From: Clostridiales bacterium
GTDB lineage: Bacteria; Bacillota; Clostridia; Caldicoprobacterales; DTU083
Direction: 5' to 3'
Length of the DNA: 7,126 nt
Assembly: GCA_012512335.1 (NCBI GenBank)
Contig: JAAZEK010000444.1
Coordinates: 1 to 7,126, forward strand
The translations under genes were made by a program, and so were the position numbers. How positions within the stretch are numbered: position 1 is the stretch's first letter; every line of letters begins with the position of its first letter. Shown here in pieces: positions 1 to 5,237 of this stretch. The notes beneath the pieces are model-generated. The model had not been told where the DNA came from. It was given only the letters and a program-made list of their open reading frames with translations, and ran no database searches.

Positions 1-140
1 ACGAAGCGGCGGTTCTAGGATGCTTTACTCATGGAAGAGCAGGAGACGAAGCTGCCAAAAAGTTAGGTGAGACTGGGATGATAGCTGGGGATATTATTGA
101 TGCCATCCCAAATGTCTTTAAGCACTTGTATTCCTTATAA
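1..140 (+). CDS. nnr: NAD(P)H-hydrate dehydratase, C-terminal end (partial)
   Basis: Only the last 45 residues are visible; the reading frame enters at base 3 and ends with TAA at 138-140. The peptide carries THGRAGDEAA followed by a GMIAGDIIDAIP segment. This matches the conserved C-terminal end of the ADP/ATP-dependent (S)-NAD(P)H-hydrate dehydratase family (NnrD, the C-terminal domain of bifunctional YjeF/Nnr), in which an HGxAGDxAA motif and an AsDiidaiP helix close the ribokinase-like fold. The enzyme repairs hydrated NADH and NADPH in the cytoplasm. Whether the protein also has the N-terminal epimerase domain cannot be told, because that part lies outside the window. In Firmicutes nnr often lies just upstream of alr and mazEF; here mazEF follows directly after 129 non-coding bases. 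Family assignment is fairly secure despite the short piece. Confidence 0.85.
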   Translation, partial: EAAVLGCFTHGRAGDEAAKKLGETGMIAGDIIDAIPNVFKHLYSL

Positions 141-254
141 TGACCAAGAGAGTATTTTAGAACTACTGATGGGATAAATTACATAGAGGATTATAGTTCT
201 TATTGTAGAAGATACTAATGTGGAATTATGCGATACATAGGATGATTGTACTTA

Positions 255-261
255 TAGGAGG
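255..261 (+). promoter_or_regulatory. Ribosome binding site of mazE
   Basis: TAGGAGG lies eight bases before ATG 270. It fixes that ATG as the start and rules out the in-frame GTG at 261, whose first base is the last G of this site. Confidence 0.85.
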
Positions 262-269
262 TGCCTTCC

Positions 270-545
270 ATGGCTGAGTTAAAGAAGATATTAGTGAGTT
301 TACCCGACAGTTTATTGAGAGAAGTGGATGAAATCGTATCTATCGAAAAAAAGAACAGAAGTGAATTTATTCGAGAAGCAATGAAACTTTATATAAGAGA
401 ACGGCATAGACTGGAAATAAGGGAGAAAATGAAGAAAGGCTATGAAGAGATGGCCAAAATCAATGTAGAACTAACGGAGGTCGGCTTGAACTCAGATATG
501 GTATCCCTGGAAGTGTATGAGGCCATCCTGTCGGAGTGTGAATAA
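270..545 (+). CDS. mazE: MazE/EndoAI-type ribbon-helix-helix antitoxin
   Basis: This is a 91-residue protein, close to the 93 residues of Bacillus subtilis EndoAI. Residues 5-45 form a ribbon-helix-helix DNA-binding and dimerisation fold: a short strand (KKILVSLP), a helix ending in the conserved NRSEFIREA segment, and a second helix. The segment KKGYEEMAKIN at about 55-65 resembles the RRGYMEMAKIN stretch of EndoAI, part of the region that binds and inhibits the toxin. The role is to neutralise MazF and probably to bind its own promoter. The start is ATG 270 because of the TAGGAGG eight bases upstream. The toxin gene follows after three bases, so the two are co-transcribed and probably translationally coupled. 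No convincing promoter is visible in the 129 bases upstream; transcription may begin there or read through from nnr. Confidence 0.92.
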   Translation: MAELKKILVSLPDSLLREVDEIVSIEKKNRSEFIREAMKLYIRERHRLEIREKMKKGYEEMAKINVELTEVGLNSDMVSLEVYEAILSECE

Positions 546-548
546 GAT

Positions 549-896
549 ATGATTAGAAGAGGAGAAATATATTTCGCTGATTTGAGTCCTGTAGTCGGTT
601 CGGAGCAGGGGGGTGTCCGGCCAGTACTGATTGTGCAAAATGACATCGGAAATAAATACAGTCCAACTGTCATCATTGCTGCAATTACATCACAGATTAA
701 CAAGGGCAAGTTACCAACACATGTGGAAATCTGTGCGGAGGATTACGGTTTACCTAAGGATTCGGTGATACTGCTGGAGCAGATACGAACTATCGACAAG
801 AAACGGCTCAAGGAAAAAATAGGATATCTTTCTCCCGACATTATGAAGGTCGTGGATGAGTCTATTCAAATCAGCTTCGGGTTGTTGGAATTATAG
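549..896 (+). CDS. mazF: MazF/EndoA-type mRNA interferase toxin
   Basis: This is a 115-residue PemK/MazF-family endoribonuclease, nearly the length of Bacillus subtilis EndoA (116). The family signature RRGEIYFADLSPVVGSEQGG at 3-22 is intact, followed by RPVLIVQND. The residues matching the catalytic pair of the Bacillus enzyme are present as Arg24 and Thr47 (AAIT), and VILLEQIRTIDKKRL at 73-87 is the conserved dimer-core segment. The toxin therefore looks active. The Bacillus enzyme cuts single-stranded RNA at UACAU; the strong similarity suggests the same specificity here, which is inference. The start ATG 549 lies three bases after the mazE stop, with only a GGAG at 533-536 (twelve bases away) as ribosome binding site, consistent with lower translation than the antitoxin or with coupling. 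A terminator-like hairpin follows six bases after the gene. Confidence 0.95.
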   Translation: MIRRGEIYFADLSPVVGSEQGGVRPVLIVQNDIGNKYSPTVIIAAITSQINKGKLPTHVEICAEDYGLPKDSVILLEQIRTIDKKRLKEKIGYLSPDIMKVVDESIQISFGLLEL

Positions 897-901
897 ATAG
901 G

Positions 902-944
902 GGATTGTAAGTAAAGGATACTTGCGATTCCTTTATGTGTTTTT
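902..944 (+). terminator. Probable terminator after mazEF
   Basis: Bases 902-913 can pair with 919-931 in a 12-pair stem with one bulged T and two G-T pairs, leaving a five-base loop (914-918). A T-rich stretch follows, with a run of five T at 940-944. The stem is imperfect and the T tract is interrupted, so termination may be partial. Confidence 0.5.
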
Positions 945-1044
945 GGGGACAAGCGTGGGTTCCTGCAAAGGCTCCTTACATATTATTTATTATTTTAGCG
1001 TGAACAGTAACTACGGGATACGAATAGAGGTAGATGATTGAATC

Positions 1045-1083
1045 TTGTAGTCAACTGGTTTTTTATGCTACTATTGGTATAAA
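1045..1083 (+). promoter_or_regulatory. Candidate promoter region for the YitT-family gene
   Basis: Two overlapping readings exist. One is TTGTAG (1045-1050) with TACTAT (1069-1074) at an 18-base spacing. The other is an extended -10, TGGTATAAA (TG at 1075-1076, TATAAA at 1078-1083), without a good -35. Either would give a leader of roughly 85-95 bases before ATG 1177. No known riboswitch was recognised in that leader. The rest of the gap between mazF and this gene shows nothing else beyond the terminator. Confidence 0.4.
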
Positions 1084-1163
1084 CTTAAGATGGCTTTCAT
1101 TCTACTTGCATCTTGTCGTAACCCGCGTTTATTAGTATCCAGTATTTCTTATCACCTAAACTA

Positions 1164-1170
1164 CAGGAGG
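1164..1170 (+). promoter_or_regulatory. Ribosome binding site of the YitT-family gene
   Basis: CAGGAGG lies six bases before ATG 1177 and decides this start over the in-frame ATG at 1090, which has no ribosome binding site and would add 29 residues unlike the family N-terminus. Confidence 0.85.
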
Positions 1171-1176
1171 AACTCT

Positions 1177-2019
1177 ATGCCAATTACCAAGAGAAAAAAC
1201 ATCAATGAATACCTAATAATCATACTAGGCTGCCTACTTACAGCTTTGGCTTTTAATCTTTTTTTCATTCCTAATGAGATTGCACCTGGAGGCTTAAGTG
1301 GTGTAGCTACTGTTTTGCACGTTATTTTTGGTTTTCCAGTAGGTGTTACTACCTTGATATTAAACATTCCATTGTTCTTGTTCGGCATTCGCCAACTGGG
1401 TGGTAACTTTGGTTTGCGCACCCTACTAGCGACTATTCTTTTATCCTTATTAATTGATATAATCCCTGTACCTGCCTTGACTAATGACAGCTTATTAGCG
1501 TCAATATATGGCGGCTTTTTAATGGGGCTCGGCTTAGGAATGATTTTTCGAATGAAAGCCACCACTGGGGGAACCGATTTGATGGCTACCCTTATACATA
1601 AACACTTTCCTTCAATTACTATAGCCTGGGTTCTTTTTGCTGTGGATTTTTTAGTAGTTATTGCTGCAGCTATCTTCTTAGGGCTCAGTCAAGCGCTCTA
1701 TGCTGTGGTAGCACTAGCAGTATCTGCTAAGCTTATCGACCTTGTTCAGGAAGGTCTAAACACTGCAAAGGCAATTCTCATAATATCGAACCATTCACAA
1801 GAAATTTCTCAGCGGATCTTAGAAGAAATGGACCGTGGGGTTACCTTGTTAAGTGGAAAAGGCGCTTATACTGGAAGCGAAAAGGATGTTATTCTTTGTG
1901 TAGTTCTCCGCACACAGATTATTCAAGTGAAGGAAATCACCAATTTATTCGACCCTGCAGCCTTTGTGTTGGTGGCTGATGTAAAGGAAGTAATGGGAGA
2001 GGGATTTACACCAGAGTAA
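1177..2019 (+). CDS. YitT family membrane protein (DUF161/DUF2179)
   Basis: This is a 280-residue integral membrane protein, the usual length for the YitT family. About six hydrophobic segments can be seen, near residues 12-31, 46-70, 80-97, 108-124, 148-168 and 172-190. The hallmark NLFFIPNEIAPGGLSGVAT (27-45) and the GGTD motif (131-134) mark the membrane part. The cytoplasmic C-terminal DUF2179 domain (about 210-275) carries RGVTLLSGKGAYTG (220-233) and ends in DPAAFVLVADVKEVMGEGF. The molecular function of the family is not established, although members have been proposed to be transporters. The start follows from CAGGAGG six bases upstream. The gene appears to be its own transcription unit. 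No terminator hairpin is visible after it, and a separate promoter for the next gene begins only about 20 bases past its stop. Confidence 0.93.
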   Translation: MPITKRKNINEYLIIILGCLLTALAFNLFFIPNEIAPGGLSGVATVLHVIFGFPVGVTTLILNIPLFLFGIRQLGGNFGLRTLLATILLSLLIDIIPVPALTNDSLLASIYGGFLMGLGLGMIFRMKATTGGTDLMATLIHKHFPSITIAWVLFAVDFLVVIAAAIFLGLSQALYAVVALAVSAKLIDLVQEGLNTAKAILIISNHSQEISQRILEEMDRGVTLLSGKGAYTGSEKDVILCVVLRTQIIQVKEITNLFDPAAFVLVADVKEVMGEGFTPE

Positions 2020-2038
2020 CTACTTTTTCATTCTCGTG

Positions 2039-2047
2039 TGCTATAAT
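2039..2047 (+). promoter_or_regulatory. Extended -10 promoter before the antitoxin-like gene
   Basis: TGCTATAAT is a perfect TATAAT preceded by the TGn extension (TG at 2039-2040). No good -35 is seen at the usual distance, which is tolerated by extended -10 promoters. Transcription would start near 2054, only about ten bases before GTG 2064, so the leader would be extremely short. Confidence 0.5.
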
Positions 2048-2063
2048 GGTTATGAGGTAATTT

Positions 2064-2255
2064 GTGAGCGCAGCAAAACAGATTTTATTCAAGTTGATAA
2101 GAGAGCTCTCAGATAGTCAGGGGGCTGAAATAATTGAACTCATTAGTTACCTAAAGTCCGAAAAGGAAAATGAGATGTTTAAGGATTTAGAATTAGCATC
2201 TGAAAGTAGCATTGATTTTTGGAACAACGAGATCGATGATGAGGTATGGAACTAG
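2064..2255 (+). CDS. Small antitoxin-like protein, no toxin partner next to it
   Basis: This is a 63-residue acidic protein starting at GTG 2064, five bases after GAGGT (2054-2058). Residues 2-32 look like an amphipathic helical dimerisation region (ILFKLIRELSDSQGAEIIEL). The C-terminal tail LASESSIDFWNNEIDDEVWN resembles the flexible aromatic and acidic tails (S-x-x-x-W/FW followed by DDEVWN) of small type II antitoxins found in Firmicutes beside MazF/PemK, RelE or PIN toxins. That family likeness is recalled from pattern, not from a search. No toxin gene lies beside it: the next gene, 16 bases downstream, is an oxidoreductase, and mazF lies about 1.2 kb upstream with its own antitoxin. It may be an orphan or solitary antitoxin, a regulator, or an antidote acting on a toxin elsewhere. 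Being a real gene is likely; the function is tentative. Confidence 0.62.
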   Translation: MSAAKQILFKLIRELSDSQGAEIIELISYLKSEKENEMFKDLELASESSIDFWNNEIDDEVWN

Positions 2256-2271
2256 GAAGGGATTAATAAAC

Positions 2272-3276
2272 ATGAATAAAAAAATATTAAAAGTTTGTAT
2301 TATAGGATCAACAGGACATGTAGGATATGTTTTTAATGGTATGCAAGAAATGGATGATATAAGCATTGTAGGTGTGACACCTGGTTCAACTGATGAGAAG
2401 ATGGACGCTGTGTTAGAGCAAGCCAAAAAACTAGGAAGTCCAGCCATTGAGTATTCAGATTATAGAATTATGCTCGATGAGACGAAGCCTGATATTGTAG
2501 TTGTAGCTTGTCACTTTGGAGATCATGCTAAGTATGTAGTAGAAGCGTTACGGCGGAATATTCATGTGTTTGCTGAAAAGCCCGTAGCAACTACAAGTGA
2601 AGATCTAGATCGCATAGTAGAGGCATATAATGAAAATGATGTCCAATTAGCTGCCATGTTTGGCATACGATATACCTCTCCTTTTCAGACTGCATGGTAT
2701 AAGGTACAAGAGGGAGCTATCGGTAAGGTCCGTTTGATGAATGCTCAAAAATCATACAAGCTAGGTACTCGTGGGCAACATTACAAAAATCGAAAAGATT
2801 ATGGCGGTACGATACCCTGGGTAGGAAGCCATGCTATAGACTGGCTATACTGGTTTAGTGGTGAGCAATTTAAGACCGTTTATGCCTCCCATTCAAGTAA
2901 CTACAATAAAGATCATGGAGACCTTGAAATGTCAGCTTTGTGCCATTTCACATTTACTAATGAGGTCTTTGGCTCAGTTAATATCGACTATCTACGTCCT
3001 GGATCTGCTCCTTCTCATGCTGATGATCGTATTAGAATTGCAGGAACAGATGGTGTGATTGAAGTTAGAAACGAAAAGGTCTATTTGATTAATGGAGAAG
3101 CAGAGGGAATACAAGAGATTCCTCTAGTGCCCGAGCAACAGATATTTGCTGATTTTGTTCGACAAGTTCGAGGCGAGGGTAAATGTATAATATCAGCTGA
3201 AGATTCCTTTTATATAACTGATGCGTGTCTTAAAGCGCGATTATCAGCCGATGAGAATAGAGTTGTGAAATTTTAA
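2272..3276 (+). CDS. Gfo/Idh/MocA family NAD(P)-dependent oxidoreductase
   Basis: This is a 334-residue protein of the usual family length. The N-terminal Rossmann domain (about 5-125) opens with VCIIGSTGHVG, and the family signature AEKPVATT (101-108) holds the expected Glu102-Lys103-Pro104, where the lysine is a catalytic/cofactor residue. The C-terminal alpha/beta substrate domain (about 130-334) contains YGGTIPWVGSHAIDWLYW, with the conserved GG...HxxD pattern (His187, Asp190) that lines the active site. Members oxidise or reduce sugars, inositols or related polyols with NAD(P); the substrate here is unknown. The nucleotide fingerprint reads GxxGxxG rather than the usual GxGxxG. The start ATG 2272 follows GGAAGGG (2255-2261), and the gene begins 16 bases after the antitoxin-like gene, so the two probably share one transcript. 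The open frame extends upstream to 2212 but that part overlaps the previous gene and lacks a ribosome binding site. Confidence 0.9.
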   Translation: MNKKILKVCIIGSTGHVGYVFNGMQEMDDISIVGVTPGSTDEKMDAVLEQAKKLGSPAIEYSDYRIMLDETKPDIVVVACHFGDHAKYVVEALRRNIHVFAEKPVATTSEDLDRIVEAYNENDVQLAAMFGIRYTSPFQTAWYKVQEGAIGKVRLMNAQKSYKLGTRGQHYKNRKDYGGTIPWVGSHAIDWLYWFSGEQFKTVYASHSSNYNKDHGDLEMSALCHFTFTNEVFGSVNIDYLRPGSAPSHADDRIRIAGTDGVIEVRNEKVYLINGEAEGIQEIPLVPEQQIFADFVRQVRGEGKCIISAEDSFYITDACLKARLSADENRVVKF

Positions 3277-3278
3277 TT

Positions 3279-3290
3279 AATAAATTTATT
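3279..3290. repeat. AT-only 12-bp palindrome after the oxidoreductase
   Basis: AATAAATTTATT is its own reverse complement and lies just after the oxidoreductase stop. It has no GC-rich stem, so it is not a convincing terminator. The 123-base gap between the convergent genes (3277-3399) otherwise holds one copy of the dispersed repeat and no clear terminator. Confidence 0.4.
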
Positions 3291-3339
3291 CCAGTCGCTG
3301 TTGCTGTCACGAATCAAACTAAAGCTTATATCAGCTGAA

Positions 3340-3374
3340 AATTCTACAGCATCCAAACTCACTACGTTCTGACA
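3340..3374 (-). repeat. Dispersed repeat, copy 1 (minus orientation)
   Basis: Read on the minus strand this holds, in order, TGTC, AGAACGTAGTGA, GGAT and TAGAATT. The same four blocks in the same order occur on the plus strand at 5246-5279. The 12-base core is identical; the spacers differ by a few bases (four bases lost before the core, three or four gained after it). The pattern recalls the widespread bacterial intergenic repeat GTCATCCTGAGCGAAGTGAAGGATCT, of which this would be a degraded relative; that comparison is from memory. Confidence 0.65.
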
Positions 3375-3399
3375 GTGGAAGATGATTAACACATAAATT

Positions 3400-3954
3400 T
3401 CACGGGAAAATAACTACCAGGTAAGCGGTGGTTTCATCATCCTTTAAGTTTATAATGGAATGTTCTCGATCTGCTCGATAACGTGCAGTATCTCCTTCTT
3501 TTAGTGTGGCTTGAAATTCACTGGCAATTACTTTAACCTCACCGGAAATTACAGTAAGAAACTCAGTTGTCTTTGGGTAATGAGGCTTAGAATGTAGCTC
3601 TCCCTTGGGCTGGAAGGATAGAGTATATAGCTCTAAGTCATCTTTCATATGCATGGGAGAATTCACTTGGATGACACAAGAACGGTCATCAGAATAGAAT
3701 AGAGGAACCTGCGTACTACGCAAAACTTCAATGGGAAGATCACTTTCGGCTTCCACTAAATCCTCAAGAGAGGTATCCAGCACTTGAGATATCTTCCATA
3801 GGGTAACTACAGTAGGGTTTGTTTTCTCTTGCTCAATTTGGGACAGCATGGACTTGGAAACACCAGAACGCTTTGAAAGCTCATCCAGGCTAATCCCTTT
3901 TCGTTTTCGATAATGCATTATATTTTTACCAATAGATAGATGGCTGATATCCAT
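3400..3954 (-). CDS. XRE-family regulator with C-terminal cupin domain
   Basis: This is a 184-residue regulator. Residues 8-66 form an XRE helix-turn-helix (IGKNIMHYRKRKGISLDELS, then SGVSKSMLSQIEQEKTNPTV and the LEDLV end). A linker is followed by a cupin beta-barrel at about 105-183, with the segments HSKPHYPKTTEFLTVISGEV, LKEGDTARYRADREHSIIN and a final AYLVVIFP. Family members bind a small ligand or metal in the cupin and repress or activate a neighbouring catabolic or transport operon. The gene is divergent from tdh-kbl across a shared 230-base region with two promoters and palindromes, so threonine catabolism is the natural guess for its target; this is inference from position. The start ATG 3954 is chosen because AAAGGAGAGG lies five bases upstream; an in-frame ATG ten codons further out has no such site. 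Confidence 0.9.
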   Translation of the reverse strand: MDISHLSIGKNIMHYRKRKGISLDELSKRSGVSKSMLSQIEQEKTNPTVVTLWKISQVLDTSLEDLVEAESDLPIEVLRSTQVPLFYSDDRSCVIQVNSPMHMKDDLELYTLSFQPKGELHSKPHYPKTTEFLTVISGEVKVIASEFQATLKEGDTARYRADREHSIINLKDDETTAYLVVIFP

Positions 3955-3959
3955 AGAAG

Positions 3960-3969
3960 CCTCTCCTTT
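3960..3969 (-). promoter_or_regulatory. Ribosome binding site of the XRE-cupin gene
   Basis: On the minus strand AAAGGAGAGG lies five bases before the ATG at 3954 and decides that start. Confidence 0.75.
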
Positions 3970-3980
3970 CAGACCATTTT

Positions 3981-4008
3981 TCATTATATCTCATTTTTTT
4001 CGACTAGC
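3981..4008 (-). promoter_or_regulatory. Promoter of the XRE-cupin regulator
   Basis: On the minus strand TTGCTA (4003-4008) is followed after 16 bases by a perfect TATAAT (3981-3986). Transcription would start near 3974, giving a leader of about 20 bases that holds the ribosome binding site. Confidence 0.6.
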
Positions 4009-4030
4009 AAACCAGTAATTGGCTTGAAAA

Positions 4031-4040
4031 TAGTTAACTA
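4031..4040. promoter_or_regulatory. Candidate operator: palindrome TAGTTAACTA between divergent promoters
   Basis: A perfect 10-bp palindrome lies between the -35 boxes of the regulator promoter and the tdh promoter, centred about 57 bases upstream of the predicted tdh start of transcription. The position would suit an activator of tdh or a shared site for the XRE-cupin dimer. Function is inferred from symmetry and position only. Confidence 0.35.
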
Positions 4041-4056
4041 ATCTCATAAAATTTCA

Positions 4057-4086
4057 TTGACATCTATTATCATCATACAATATAAT
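4057..4086 (+). promoter_or_regulatory. Consensus sigma-A promoter of tdh
   Basis: TTGACA (4057-4062) and TATAAT (4081-4086) both match consensus exactly, at an 18-base spacing. Transcription would start near 4093, leaving a leader of about 92 bases before tdh. Such a strong promoter usually needs repression, which fits the divergent regulator. Confidence 0.75.
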
Positions 4087-4104
4087 GAATTAAAGTACAA
4101 TATA
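4076..4104 (+). repeat. Direct repeat TACAATATA across the tdh -10 region
   Basis: The nine bases TACAATATA occur at 4076-4084 and again at 4096-4104, exactly 20 bases apart, about two helical turns. The first copy overlaps the TATAAT box and the second lies just after the predicted start of transcription. It could be a pair of protein-binding half-sites or a chance result of AT richness. Confidence 0.35.
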
Positions 4105-4107
4105 TGA

Positions 4108-4117
4108 AACATATGTT
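4108..4117. promoter_or_regulatory. Candidate operator: palindrome AACATATGTT in the tdh leader
   Basis: A perfect 10-bp palindrome lies about 15-25 bases downstream of the predicted tdh transcription start, a location typical of repressor operators. It overlaps a second dyad, ATATG-AAA-CATAT (4102-4114). Confidence 0.35.
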
Positions 4118-4184
4118 GGTAGCATAAACTTGAAAAATACAAAGCTATGTATCCAGAATTTATGTAAGAAAGAGGGTAAAATAG

Positions 4185-5237
4185 ATGTCGATGATTAGAA
4201 GTAAAACTATGAAAGCGCTGGTAAAGAAGTATGCAGAGCCCGGCATATGGCTGGACGAAGTACCTGTTCCAGAGATTGGCATCAACGATGTACGAATAAA
4301 AATTCGAAGGACATCAATATGTGGAACAGATATTCACATTTACAAATGGAATGAGTGGGCTAAAAAAACCATCCCAGTACCTATGGTCATAGGTCATGAA
4401 TTTGTTGGAGTAATAGATACGGTAGGTAGCAATGTGCGAGACTTCAAACCAGGGGATTTAGTTTCAGGTGAAGGTCATGTTGTATGCGGTCTATGCAGAA
4501 ACTGCCTAGCAGGAAGACGTCATTTGTGCAAGAACACCAGTGGAATTGGAGTAAACAGACCAGGTGCATTTGCTGAATATGTAGTGATACCTCAAACTAA
4601 TGTCTGGTATTGTGATAAGTCCATCCCGGAGGAACAGTTTAGTTGTTTTGATCCTCTAGGCAATGCTGTACATACAGCTCTTAGCTTTGACGTTTTAGGG
4701 GAGGATGTTCTCATAACGGGGGCTGGTCCAATAGGTATTATGGCAGCTGCTGTAGCTCGTCACGCTGGGGCTCGATATGTAGTTATTACTGATGTTAACC
4801 CTTATCGCTTAGAGCTCGCAAAGAAAATTGGAGTCACTGTTGCCCTGGATGTTAGAACTGATTCTATTGAAGACTGTATGAAGCAGTTAGGCATGAAGGA
4901 AGGCTTTGATGTTGGTATGGAGATGTCTGGAAACGATAGCGCTTTTAGAAGCATGCTTGATGTCATGTGCCATGGCGGTAAGATTGCTCTTTTAGGACTT
5001 CAGGACGGAAACACGGCTATAGATTGGGATAAGGTTGTGTTCAATGGTTTGACCATTAAAGGGATATATGGTCGGGAGATGTTTGAAACCTGGTATAAGA
5101 TGCAGGTTATGATACAATCCGGTTTGGATATTTCACCAGTTATAACCCATCATTTTGATTATACTGATTTTCAGGAAGCTTTTGATGTAATGGCTTCGGG
5201 TAATTCAGGAAAGGTTATTCTTAACTGGACTGAATAA
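4185..5237 (+). CDS. tdh: L-threonine 3-dehydrogenase
   Basis: This is a 350-residue zinc-dependent medium-chain dehydrogenase that oxidises L-threonine with NAD+ to 2-amino-3-ketobutyrate in the cytoplasm. Catalytic zinc and active-site residues are seen in SICGTDIHIYKW (Cys46, Thr48, His51) and GHEF (His71, Glu72). The structural zinc is held by the four cysteines at 101, 104, 107 and 115, followed by the family stretch GVNRPGAFAEYV. The NAD-binding Rossmann domain has GAGPIG (179-184) with Asp203 at the end of the second strand, typical of NAD over NADP preference. GIYGREMFETWYKM (293-306) is highly characteristic of Tdh. The start at ATG 4185 follows AGAGGG by eight bases and adds eight residues before the MKAL start of the E. 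coli enzyme (341 residues). kbl follows after 126 bases; the gap contains a dispersed repeat. Confidence 0.96.
   Translation: MSMIRSKTMKALVKKYAEPGIWLDEVPVPEIGINDVRIKIRRTSICGTDIHIYKWNEWAKKTIPVPMVIGHEFVGVIDTVGSNVRDFKPGDLVSGEGHVVCGLCRNCLAGRRHLCKNTSGIGVNRPGAFAEYVVIPQTNVWYCDKSIPEEQFSCFDPLGNAVHTALSFDVLGEDVLITGAGPIGIMAAAVARHAGARYVVITDVNPYRLELAKKIGVTVALDVRTDSIEDCMKQLGMKEGFDVGMEMSGNDSAFRSMLDVMCHGGKIALLGLQDGNTAIDWDKVVFNGLTIKGIYGREMFETWYKMQVMIQSGLDISPVITHHFDYTDFQEAFDVMASGNSGKVILNWTE

Noticed and set aside
136..141. TATAAT spanning the nnr stop codon as the mazEF promoter
   Set aside because: No -35 element is visible at a suitable distance, and the bases are explained by a Leu codon and TAA stop.
440..709. 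Minus-strand open frame across the mazE-mazF junction, and similar antisense frames inside the YitT-family gene and kbl
   Set aside because: They lie opposite well-supported genes, lack ribosome binding sites and have compositions expected of antisense translation.
1090..1176. N-terminal extension of the YitT-family protein from ATG 1090
   Set aside because: There is no ribosome binding site before 1090, the 29 extra residues do not resemble the family, and a strong CAGGAGG marks ATG 1177.
1021..1176. Riboswitch in the leader of the YitT-family gene (the ATAGAGGT stretch recalled a lysine riboswitch)
   Set aside because: Only a short stretch resembles it; the remaining conserved helices and junction sequences are absent.
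2212..2271. Upstream extension of the oxidoreductase reading frame
   Set aside because: It overlaps the antitoxin-like gene in another frame; the Rossmann start and the GGAAGGG site both point to ATG 2272.
3955..3984. Ten-codon extension of the XRE-cupin gene
   Set aside because: This stretch contains the ribosome binding site for ATG 3954 and would overlap its promoter's transcribed start.
4093..4184. Glycine riboswitch or T-box in the tdh leader
   Set aside because: The 92-base leader lacks the conserved glycine aptamer segments, a T-box motif and any terminator hairpin.
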